Source: Desulfobacula sp. | GTDB lineage: Bacteria; Desulfobacterota; Desulfobacteria; Desulfobacterales; Desulfobacteraceae | DNA length: 7,434 nt | Assembly: GCF_021107415.1 (NCBI RefSeq) | Contig: NZ_JAIOSW010000034.1 | Coordinates: 1 to 7,434 of the forward strand | Direction: 5' to 3' | In this document: positions 1 through 6,407 of the stretch, in pieces | Layout: the number at the start of each line of letters is the position of its first letter | Position numbering within the stretch: the stretch's first letter is position 1 | The notes under the pieces: generated by a model | What the model saw: only the letters and a program-made list of their open reading frames with translations | What the model was told of the DNA's origin: nothing | Database searches by the model: none | Program-made: the position numbers and the translations under genes

Positions 1-653
1 TCGTGCTGAATAGCGACAGACAGGTATTCCCAGGCATAATCCATATGTCCTGTTTTAAGAAGATTGACCAGTTCAACGGATTTGGGCCGGATATTTTTTT
101 GGGGACGATTATCAATGAGTTTTTGATAAAGACCGTCAACATTATAAAATTTTTCAGCCAGCTGTAATACCATAATACTGCGATATCCGCAGGGGTCAAG
201 GTTTGGATCGGAATGTCCCCATACAACATCCTTTTTTTGCAATATTTTATACCAGTTCTTATCAGTGACCTGATCGGCATATCTGCTTTGATCCGTGTAA
301 CAAAGGACAAGCTGATTTGTGGCAAACCTTACATTCCAGGCGGCAAAATTTGGAATCAGATTGTTATCAATGACTTTATAATCTGCTGATGCCATGATAT
401 CGGCTGGTTTGCCAACCTCTGAAATAAGGCGTGCCATTTTGGTGCTGCCGCCGGCTTCTCTTTGAACGTCAACATCCGGATATTTAGCTTCAAATGCTTT
501 TTCAATTTTTGCAAATGGTACTGTCAGGCTGCCGGCATGGAAAATAGTCAGTTTGTCTTTGGGCCCGGCCTGTACCGGAAACGGAAACATCATTAAAGCG
601 CATACAGCGAGCCAAACAAGGTGGGTTGTCAGATTAAACTTTTGTTTTTTCAT
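1..653 (-). CDS. wtpA: Tungstate/molybdate ABC transporter, periplasmic binding protein (WtpA type), 3' end cut off by window
   Basis: Exported solute-binding protein that would capture tungstate or molybdate and deliver it to an ABC importer for W/Mo-cofactor enzymes. The reading frame is open from ATG at 653 to the left edge, giving 217 residues of an expected 290-340. A signal peptide covers residues 1-29 (basic start, hydrophobic core, cleavage after VQA). Mature motifs are [10 protein letters not shown] (38-47), GGSTKMARL (68-76), DPCGYRS (153-159) and DYAWEY (205-210). From memory of archaeal WtpA/ModA, an Asp in the DPCGYRS motif and a Glu near this last motif give six-fold metal coordination; D153 and E209 are the likely counterparts, which favours WtpA over classical ModA. 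AGGAGG at 661-666 lies 7 bases before the start. The permease and ATPase genes would be expected beyond the left edge. Family assignment is firm; tungstate versus molybdate preference is not decided by sequence. Confidence 0.93.
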   Translation of the reverse strand, partial: MKKQKFNLTTHLVWLAVCALMMFPFPVQAGPKDKLTIFHAGSLTVPFAKIEKAFEAKYPDVDVQREAGGSTKMARLISEVGKPADIMASADYKVIDNNLIPNFAAWNVRFATNQLVLCYTDQSRYADQVTDKNWYKILQKKDVVWGHSDPNLDPCGYRSIMVLQLAEKFYNVDGLYQKLIDNRPQKNIRPKSVELVNLLKTGHMDYAWEYLSVAIQH

Positions 654-690
654 TATATTTCCTCCTATTAATAGTTATTTACAACCGTAC

Positions 691-719
691 TCTATAGTTT
701 TTGACTTATACTAAGTCAA
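691..719 (-). promoter_or_regulatory. Sigma-70-like promoter of wtpA with AT-rich upstream element
   Basis: Reading the minus strand, TTGACT (719-714) is followed by a 17-base spacer and TATAGA (696-691). Transcription would start near 684, giving a leader of about 30 bases before the wtpA ATG at 653, with its Shine-Dalgarno at 661-666. Just upstream of the -35 box, 721-740 is entirely A/T, as in an UP element, and 721-770 contains no G on the plus strand. This is the best-formed promoter in the window. Confidence 0.75.
701..719. promoter_or_regulatory. Perfect palindrome, candidate operator overlapping the wtpA -35 box
   Basis: TTGACTTA-TAC-TAAGTCAA is an 8-base perfect inverted repeat around a 3-base centre. 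Its right arm contains the wtpA -35 hexamer (714-719) and its left arm lies in the promoter spacer, so a dimeric protein bound here would block RNA polymerase. Tungstate and molybdate uptake genes are commonly repressed when metal is plentiful (ModE; TunR in sulfate reducers). I cannot confirm from memory that this matches either regulator's consensus. Confidence 0.6.
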
Positions 720-947
720 GAAATTTAAAAAATATAAAAACACTAACAAAAACAAACCAAAAATAACACATGTTTGATGGAAGAATAGGAAATCATGTAT
801 TATGGATTAGATTTTTTTATGCAACACAACACAAGACTTGTAAACTTATTGATTATCCTTAACATTGAAATAGAAAAAAGAATTATGAATATTTGAGGAA
901 TTTATAAGTCGGCTTTATATGGCCTAAGCAGGAGGGTGGCAGCATCA

Positions 948-1514
948 ATGGAAAACCAATCCAATCCTCATCATTTGGTTCTTGGAGAACTGAAAGATTT
1001 TTTAACCGGTTCTGTGTTAACGGACACGCTTGATGAAAGATACCGACAAACAATTGCCAAAAAGCTTGTATTAGACGGCAGGTTTGAAAAAAATGATATT
1101 GAAAGCAATATAAATCTTGAGGTTGTCGCCGGACAGAGAAAGGCTTCCATAAAAATTGATTTTCTTGTCAAATACCAGGGGAAATTTGTTGCACTTATCA
1201 AATATGCGCCGGGATCCCTTGTCACCAGGAGGCTTTCTACCCTGGCATTATCACGAATAATGAAACCTTACCAGATACCAATTGTTATTGTCACCAACGG
1301 AGAGGATGCAGAGATCCTTGATGGGGATACTGGAAAGGTTACTTCAACCGGACTTGACAACCTGCCTGCAAAAAAAAATATAAGAAAAAATATTAAAAGT
1401 TTTTCTTTTAAACCGATTAAAAAAACTGTGTTTGATCAGGCATCAAGAATTGCATATGCCTTTGAGATCGATGGTGCCTGTCCCTGTGACTCGGATGTCT
1501 GCATTATTGAATAA
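948..1514 (+). CDS. Orphan HsdR N-terminal-type (PD-(D/E)XK-like) protein, probably catalytically degenerate
   Basis: A 188-residue soluble protein resembling the N-terminal domain of type I restriction subunit HsdR (PF13588-like), but standing alone with no hsdM, hsdS or helicase nearby. Visible motifs are NPHHLVLGELKDFLTG (6-21), TLDERYRQ (27-34), KIDFLVK (69-75), ALIKYAPGSLVTRR (82-95) and PYQIPIVIVTNGEDAEILD (107-125). In active relatives the strand after the motif Asp (here D71) carries E-x-K followed by Ala-Pro; here that position reads I-K-Y, so the catalytic Glu and Lys appear lost. The C-terminus has C-x-C-x4-C at C178, C180 and C185, the only cysteines present. Start choice: GTG at 936 touches the GGAGGG ribosome site (931-936) and leaves no spacing, so ATG at 948 is preferred. 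Family similarity is fairly sure; function is unknown. Confidence 0.8.
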   Translation: MENQSNPHHLVLGELKDFLTGSVLTDTLDERYRQTIAKKLVLDGRFEKNDIESNINLEVVAGQRKASIKIDFLVKYQGKFVALIKYAPGSLVTRRLSTLALSRIMKPYQIPIVIVTNGEDAEILDGDTGKVTSTGLDNLPAKKNIRKNIKSFSFKPIKKTVFDQASRIAYAFEIDGACPCDSDVCIIE

Positions 1515-1708
1515 GAAATTGCAGATTTTTTGGACAATATATATGTTTTTATTATTTGAAAAGGACTTGGAATAGCCAAGCGTCTTTCGGAGTCGTTTAT
1601 TAGAATAAATTTACCGTGATTAAAGATGACCAAGACTTGCCATACATTTATTGATGTGATAGCTTTTTTGCAGTATAGCAATAGTTAACAAAGAACTGGA
1701 GGTGTTGT
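1515..1708. other. Intergenic region before mscS with small inverted repeats
   Basis: The 194 bases between the HsdR-N orphan and the channel gene contain a hairpin CTTGG-aatag-CCAAG (1566-1580), enclosed by a possible outer GACT (1564-1567) / AGTC (1591-1594) pairing that would be an alternative to the full inner stem. It is followed by an AT palindrome TTTATT-AG-AATAAA (1596-1609). There is no T-run directly after the hairpin, so it is not a convincing intrinsic terminator. No gene is visible. Confidence 0.5.
1651..1679 (+). promoter_or_regulatory. Possible promoter of the MscS-family channel gene
   Basis: TTGATG (1651-1656), a 17-base spacer and TATAGC (1674-1679) resemble a sigma-70 promoter, each box matching four of six consensus positions. 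Transcription would begin near 1686, shortly before the Shine-Dalgarno GGAGG at 1698-1702. An overlapping alternative is TTGCCA (1638-1643) with TAGCTT (1661-1666), also 17 bases apart. Confidence 0.4.
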
Positions 1709-4018
1709 GTGGCAAAAGTGCGATTAACTATTGGACCGGTATTTTTTCTTGTATTGCTTGCCTGCATTTTGAATATATCAAATCTAAGTGCGGAAACATC
1801 CGGGTCAGGCTCTACAATTAGCAAAATTCAATTACCTGAAAATTATTCTCCAGGACAGGTGGATGAAATATTGTCAGCCATGAGCGATGAACAGGTTAGA
1901 CAACTGCTCATTTCTGAACTTAAAAAAGAAGCTTCAAGTTCCTTGCAGGATAAGTCAGATTCTTTTAATAATATGCATAAGTTTACTGATTTTGCCCATG
2001 CCAGATTAAAAGATTTTATCTCAAATATACCCAATATACCCTCTCATTTTTATAATTCCCTTGTCCTTTTATCCGAGAGTAGAGGTGTCTTCTCGTTGTT
2101 TATAACTTTGATCTACGCTCTTGGAGTCATTCTTGTCGGTTTTTTATTTGAGTTTTTTTTCAAATATATGACAAAAGGATTTCGTAAAAGGATCAATTCC
2201 TTTGAACCCTTGAAGGGATTCAGCAAGATTGGCAGTGCACTGTTGAAAACTATTCCTGATTTTTTTGGTGTGGCTGTCTTTATATTTGTCTGTCTTACAA
2301 TTTTTTTTCTTTTGAAGGGGCAGAGCCATATGGCTGGTAAAATGATTTTTTTAATTGTGTTTATCGTAATTATATCTGTAAGGATGATTTCCCTTTTAAG
2401 CAGTGTTGTATGCTCGCCAACCATGGAAAATCTCCGCCTTTTACCTTTAAGTAATTATGCTGCCGGATATTTCCATAAAAGTATGATGTTTATAATGGGA
2501 TTAATCTCTTTTGGCTATGTCATAATATCTGCAATGATCAGGATAGGAACTCCAGGAGATTTAACAAGGTTTACAGGGCTTAGTATTGGAACATTCCTGA
2601 TCCTTACCATAGCTTTCATGATCCGGCAGAATCAAAAAATTGTGGCAGCGGTCATAATCGGTAATCAAAAAAAGCCATCTTTATTCAAAAAACAATTTGC
2701 AGCAATCTGGCATATATTGTCATTTGCTTATATAATTATTATCTGGGTTCTGTGGGCTGCACGCATGATTATTGGGCAAGACAATACTCCCATAGCATTT
2801 TTTATCAGTCTCTTGATTGTTCCCATCTATTTTTTATTAGACAAAGCAGGTCAATGGATAGTTGGCGTAATTCTTGGCACATTAAAAGAGCCGGAAGATA
2901 AGACTATGGAAGATGATGACCAGACAGTTCTGGAAAATAATAAAAATTCTAATACTGTTGCTGCTATTGTCAGAACCACTATTATTATTACCCTGGTTTT
3001 CTGGATAGCGAGCCTGTGGGGAATAAATATTCCTTTTGCCAGTCAACTGCCCAATACCATGTTTGATGTAATGGTTACATTGTCCCTTGGTTATCTTGCC
3101 TGGAATTTTTTAAGCAAATTGATAAATAAAAAACTCGCCGAAGATATGCCTGACAAAGATAAAAATGAAGGAAAAGATAATGAATTGGGCGGTGGTGTTG
3201 TTGCAGGGCGAAGCACAACAGTGCTTCCAATGGTTAAAAAATTTATTGGCACTGTTCTGATTGTGGTTGTTGTATTGACAATCTTGTCATCCATTGGGGT
3301 TGAAATTGCTCCATTACTTGCTGGAGCAGGAGTTATAGGCTTGGCCATAGGTTTTGGTGCCCAGAAACTGGTCACTGATATTTTATCAGGGTTTTTCTTT
3401 TTACTGGATGATGCATTTCGTGTAGGAGAATATATTGAGGCAGGGGGCATTACCGGCAGTGTGGAAGCGATTACCCTTCGCAATGTTAAATTAAGACATC
3501 ATCGTGGAATGCTGCAATTAGTCCCCTTTGGTGAACTTGGTTCTGTAACCAATTACATGCGTGGAGGCATGGTTATAAAATTCAATATTCAGCTGCCCTA
3601 TGATACTGATATAGATAAAGTACGAAAAGTCATTAAAAAAGTTGGTAAAGCAATGCTTAAAGATGAGGAATTCAAAGACGATTTTATCAAGCCTTTAAAG
3701 TCCCAGGGTGTCAGGGAAGTTGGAGACTCTGTAATGACCTTCAGGGTGAAATTTACTGCCCACCCAGGAAAGCAGTTTGTCATAAAAAGAGAGGCCTTTC
3801 GCAGGATAACCGAAGCCCTTGCTGCCAAAGGCATCCACTATGCCCACAGAAAAGTAATTGTAGATATGCCGGATGAGCTTAAATCTTTAATGGGGGGAAA
3901 AGAAAACGGCAATAAAGATATTGATACGTCTTATACTGAAACCGCATTAAAAATAGGTGCTGCGGCAGCAGTGGACGGTATTATACGAAGAGAAGAAACT
4001 AAAAAAGCAGAAGAATAG
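1709..4018 (+). CDS. Large MscS-family mechanosensitive ion channel (YbiO-like)
   Basis: An inner-membrane channel expected to open under membrane tension and release solutes during hypo-osmotic shock. The protein is 769 residues: a signal peptide (1-28, cleavage after LSA), a periplasmic stretch (29 to about 125), then roughly ten hydrophobic segments between 128 and 528. The pore-lining helix follows, with the Ala/Gly-rich signature LLAGAGVIGLAIGFGAQ (536-552) and GFFFLLDDAFRVGEYIE (561-577). Next comes the beta domain (SVEAITLRNVKLRHH, 584-598; VPFGEL, 605-610) and the alpha/beta C-terminal vestibule (to about 720), ending in a charged tail. Length and multi-pass N-terminus resemble E. coli YbiO (741 residues) rather than short MscS. 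The start is GTG at 1709, supported by GGAGG (1698-1702) six bases upstream. An acidic loop (394-410) joins two membrane segments. It converges with the receptor gene, 15 bases away. Gating threshold and ion preference cannot be read from the sequence. Confidence 0.93.
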   Translation: MAKVRLTIGPVFFLVLLACILNISNLSAETSGSGSTISKIQLPENYSPGQVDEILSAMSDEQVRQLLISELKKEASSSLQDKSDSFNNMHKFTDFAHARLKDFISNIPNIPSHFYNSLVLLSESRGVFSLFITLIYALGVILVGFLFEFFFKYMTKGFRKRINSFEPLKGFSKIGSALLKTIPDFFGVAVFIFVCLTIFFLLKGQSHMAGKMIFLIVFIVIISVRMISLLSSVVCSPTMENLRLLPLSNYAAGYFHKSMMFIMGLISFGYVIISAMIRIGTPGDLTRFTGLSIGTFLILTIAFMIRQNQKIVAAVIIGNQKKPSLFKKQFAAIWHILSFAYIIIIWVLWAARMIIGQDNTPIAFFISLLIVPIYFLLDKAGQWIVGVILGTLKEPEDKTMEDDDQTVLENNKNSNTVAAIVRTTIIITLVFWIASLWGINIPFASQLPNTMFDVMVTLSLGYLAWNFLSKLINKKLAEDMPDKDKNEGKDNELGGGVVAGRSTTVLPMVKKFIGTVLIVVVVLTILSSIGVEIAPLLAGAGVIGLAIGFGAQKLVTDILSGFFFLLDDAFRVGEYIEAGGITGSVEAITLRNVKLRHHRGMLQLVPFGELGSVTNYMRGGMVIKFNIQLPYDTDIDKVRKVIKKVGKAMLKDEEFKDDFIKPLKSQGVREVGDSVMTFRVKFTAHPGKQFVIKREAFRRITEALAAKGIHYAHRKVIVDMPDELKSLMGGKENGNKDIDTSYTETALKIGAAAAVDGIIRREETKKAEE

Positions 4019-4033
4019 CTTTCTTAATGGCTT

Positions 4034-5629
4034 TTATCTTCTCTCTTCAAGGTACTTCACCATTTGGCTCATGGTAATCTTCATACTTGAAGGTCCGGAA
4101 CGCACAAAAAATTCTTCATTTTTACCAATGGATAAAAAGACAGGCTTTCGTACTCGTTCACATTCAATGATTACAACCTGTTTTTCTTTAACAGGTTTTA
4201 GTTTTAAATTAATAAAACGGGTAAATTCGGGACCTATATGATTATTAATCAGGCTTTTACAATATAGGCGCAGCTTATCTTCATTTTCAAAATTATCCAT
4301 CTGGATTCCGAGAATATTGCCGTTATCCTCCACTCCAACAAGTAAGATGCCGCCATCGGAATTCATAAAGGCTGTTATGGTTTTGAGCCAGGCAATTTCA
4401 ATTTCCTTACCCTTTTTTCCGGTCTTAAGATTTGTTCGCAGGGTTGATTTAAATTCCAGGGTGGTGCTTTCGCCGGCATCAATAAGAGCAATTAGCTCAT
4501 TAGCAAAATTATGGCCATTGATGTGTTGAGTGGGAAGTTCTTTGAGCTGGTAACTGTATTTTTTTACAAGTCGAAAAGCCAGAAAAATTGCTAAAAAAAG
4601 AACACCAAGACCAAGCATGCCTGTTTGCCACCATTTTTGGACAACATTATCCATGATTTTTGACTGGGGAATTATAATGCCAACCCAGGAGCTTGGATCA
4701 CCTTGTCCTAACTTGCTAAAGCCTGCCCACCAGATTTGGCCGCTGTTGGTGAATTTCAAGGCTGAAACTTCTTTTTTTTTATGAGAATGCCAGATTTTTA
4801 ATGCAGCTTGCAACGGGGCGGGCCGCTTGTCAACTTTGCCTGGTTCAACCTGGTTGTAAGTAATAATTGAACCATCTTTTTCTATTACAATAATATGACC
4901 ATCTTTACCTGCCTTAAGAGTATTTAAAAATTCAAGGAGATCATTTTCCAAAAGATCAATGGCAATAATATGCTTGGAATCGGGGTTATCTTTTTTTTGC
5001 CAATAGGTGGCAGCGGTAACTCCAATCTCCTGTGTCGTAAAAAAAGTGTAGGGTTCAGTCCAGCTGATTTTACCGGGTTTGTTGTTTAAAGCCTCTTTGT
5101 ACCATGGCCTGTTTGCAGATTGATAATCAGTTTTTTCCTGCCATGTATTAAATGGTTTACCGTTAAGATGCCAGGAGTGCCAGGTTGCAATTCTTTCACC
5201 ATCGCCAGGATAAAGCCGCCTGGAACGCAGGCCGCCGTCATATTTCTGCAGAAAAAATTCTGCACCATTACTATTTGCAATTAATAAGCCTGTCATATGG
5301 GCATGGGGGCTTAATAAAGGAATAAGAAGTTTAGTTAATTCCTGGTCATTGCGTTGGATAATGGTACCATTTTTTCCCCACTCGCTGATAACAGCAAGAT
5401 AGTTTTCAATGGGATCTACAAAACGGATAAACCTTTTCTTAACAAGTGTGGCAGCATCACTTATAATAGTTTTAGAGACTTTTTCACGTACAGTTCGAAC
5501 TTGGTAAATGCTGAGTGCCACCAGGCAGGTAAAGGTAATTACCACCACAATAATAATATCCCGGAGCAATCTTTTGCGTATATTTTGGGGGTGGCCTTTA
5601 AAAGACAATAGTGATTGTAGTTTTGGCAT
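4034..5629 (-). CDS. Membrane receptor: extracytoplasmic dCache sensor fused to cytoplasmic Schlafen AlbA_2 domain
   Basis: A 531-residue transmembrane protein. A basic N-terminus is followed by TM1 (about 24-42), a double-Cache-like periplasmic domain (about 45-330), TM2 (about 335-354, then KK) and a cytoplasmic AlbA_2 domain (PF04326-like, about 378-531). The Cache part shows Y169, R174, W176, Y177, Y194 and D225, close to the amino-acid-binding dCache pattern, but F196 stands where that pattern usually has Asp. The AlbA_2 part shows ESTTLEFKS (387-395), a long basic insert, AFMNSDGG (420-427) and ILLVGVEDNGNILGI (428-442). E387, E392 and D435 match the spacing and context of the Schlafen nuclease triad as I recall it. 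No kinase, HAMP, GGDEF or methyl-accepting domain is present. The start ATG at 5629 has no good Shine-Dalgarno, which suggests translational coupling to the K+ channel gene 42 bases upstream. Domains are well supported; ligand and output activity are unknown. Confidence 0.88.
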   Translation of the reverse strand: MPKLQSLLSFKGHPQNIRKRLLRDIIIVVVITFTCLVALSIYQVRTVREKVSKTIISDAATLVKKRFIRFVDPIENYLAVISEWGKNGTIIQRNDQELTKLLIPLLSPHAHMTGLLIANSNGAEFFLQKYDGGLRSRRLYPGDGERIATWHSWHLNGKPFNTWQEKTDYQSANRPWYKEALNNKPGKISWTEPYTFFTTQEIGVTAATYWQKKDNPDSKHIIAIDLLENDLLEFLNTLKAGKDGHIIVIEKDGSIITYNQVEPGKVDKRPAPLQAALKIWHSHKKKEVSALKFTNSGQIWWAGFSKLGQGDPSSWVGIIIPQSKIMDNVVQKWWQTGMLGLGVLFLAIFLAFRLVKKYSYQLKELPTQHINGHNFANELIALIDAGESTTLEFKSTLRTNLKTGKKGKEIEIAWLKTITAFMNSDGGILLVGVEDNGNILGIQMDNFENEDKLRLYCKSLINNHIGPEFTRFINLKLKPVKEKQVVIIECERVRKPVFLSIGKNEEFFVRSGPSSMKITMSQMVKYLEERR

Positions 5630-5671
5630 GGTAATGTTAGTAAAAAATCCTATTTTGGGTTTTATAATTTT

Positions 5672-6025
5672 CTATTTAAATAGTTTGCCGGCTTGCAGAA
5701 AGATATTCAGATCCACGTACTTTTCAAATGCCAGGGTCGCTGTATGAACCGTGACTGCAACGACAATGCCGGTAAACATGATCCCGGTTAATCCAACTAT
5801 CACTGATAAAGTTTTTGAGCTTTTCTTTAAAGGGTGAAGATCACCATAGCCCACTGTTAATGCAGTTATAAAAGACCAGTACAATGAATCAAATTTATTC
5901 CAACCTTCAATAAAGCCGACCACTTGACCTAAAATAACAATCCAAAATGATAAAAATATCAACAATGGCATAACCACATAAATAGCCACTAAAAATAGTC
6001 GAATAAATTCAAAAGTAAATTCCAT
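5672..6025 (-). CDS. Minimal two-transmembrane K+ channel (Ion_trans_2)
   Basis: A 117-residue inner-membrane pore protein of the KcsA-like two-helix type, expected to form a tetramer. Outer helix at about 8-33, pore helix SLYWSFITAL (47-56), selectivity filter TVGYGD (57-62) and inner helix at about 70-100, with G81 and G86 as possible gating hinges. The cytoplasmic tail is only about 17 residues, with no RCK/TrkA-N or cyclic-nucleotide domain, so any gating input must come from voltage, pH or a partner protein. An in-frame TAA lies three codons before ATG 6025, which fixes this start, although the ribosome site is weak. It is the first gene of a probable operon with the dCache-AlbA_2 receptor (42-base gap, same strand). 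The pore assignment is firm; coupling to the receptor is inference. Confidence 0.92.
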   Translation of the reverse strand: MEFTFEFIRLFLVAIYVVMPLLIFLSFWIVILGQVVGFIEGWNKFDSLYWSFITALTVGYGDLHPLKKSSKTLSVIVGLTGIMFTGIVVAVTVHTATLAFEKYVDLNIFLQAGKLFK

Positions 6026-6407
6026 ATACTGTTACCAGCCGATTTGTATATTAATAAAATTATGTTTCATTTAACCTCTAATGTTTTGAGCAAAAGATGT
6101 CAATATTGAAATCAGTAATTTGACATATCAGTCAATATGTTATGCAACCCCTGCTTAATTTCTGAAACATATGGCAGTCATCTTTTTTGTTGACTTCCCA
6201 GCTTGTAACAGCTTGTCTGTATTTATACACCCCATGGGCTCATAACCATATGACAAGATAGTTTAAAATAGTTCATGCGTCAGCCGTGAAAAAAATGTTT
6301 GTTTTTATGCTAATATTGGAGTATAAAATACCCTTAAATATACAAATTATTCAAGAATCACTGCCATTAAAGATTGCCATACAATTCAACAATAAAGGGG
6401 ATAGGTA
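6026..6407. promoter_or_regulatory. Divergent control region with short direct and inverted repeats
   Basis: These 382 bases lie between divergently transcribed genes and hold no convincing ORF. Toward the K+ channel there is a perfect TTGACA on the minus strand (6103-6098), but the -10 at the right distance (TAGAGG, 6080-6075) is poor. Repeats seen are GTCAATAT at 6099-6106 and 6131-6138 (32 bases apart), the palindrome TCAATATTGA at 6100-6109, the inverted repeat TTGAC-N6-GTCAA at 6120-6135, the tandem CAGCTTGT at 6199-6206 and 6209-6216 (10-base period), and CCCATGGG at 6231-6238. The first three cluster around the minus-strand TTGACA and could be regulator sites for the channel-receptor operon. 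Confidence 0.45.
6299..6327 (+). promoter_or_regulatory. Probable promoter of the exported basic-tail protein gene
   Basis: TTGTTT (6299-6304), a 17-base spacer and TATAAA (6322-6327) form a plausible sigma-70 promoter with a strong -10 box. The expected start near 6334 leaves a leader of about 74 bases before ATG 6408. Confidence 0.5.

Larger units (their letters stand above)
654..947. other. Divergent intergenic region between wtpA and the HsdR-N orphan
   Basis: This stretch of 294 bases separates the two divergent start codons. The wtpA half carries its ribosome site, promoter and palindrome. The other half (about 770-930) is AT-rich without a clear plus-strand promoter: TTGAAA at 865-870 has only a poor -10 candidate near 887-892. 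TTTATA occurs twice (901-906 and 914-919) just before the ribosome site. I see no small gene or RNA structure here. Confidence 0.6.

Noticed and set aside
701..729. Plus-strand promoter TTGACT-17-TTTAAA from the palindrome
   Set aside because: It exists only because the palindrome is symmetric, the -10 is weak, and the next plus-strand gene starts more than 200 bases away.
936..947. GTG at 936 as start of the HsdR-N orphan
   Set aside because: The codon's first base is the last base of the GGAGGG ribosome site, leaving no spacing; ATG at 948 fits better and starts at a family-like N-terminus.
948..1514. Restriction-modification or defence island
   Set aside because: No methylase, specificity subunit or helicase is nearby and the nuclease motif looks lost, so the orphan alone does not support a defence system.
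1566..1595. Hairpin downstream of the HsdR-N gene as a riboswitch or terminator
   Set aside because: It has only a five-base stem, no T-run, and no match to a riboswitch core that I recognise, including c-di-AMP types sometimes linked to channel genes.
1436..1681. An 81-codon minus-strand ORF in the intergenic region before mscS
   Set aside because: It overlaps the end of the HsdR-N gene, has no clear ribosome site and its product resembles nothing; probably chance.
4001..4036. Possible terminator hairpins (AAAGC/GCTTT, AAGAA/TTCTT) at the MscS end
   Set aside because: The stems are short and AT-rich with no following T-run; not a believable intrinsic terminator.
3957..4241. A 94-codon plus-strand ORF spanning the MscS 3' end and the receptor 3' end
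   Set aside because: It overlaps two well-supported genes in other frames and its translation shows no recognisable domain.
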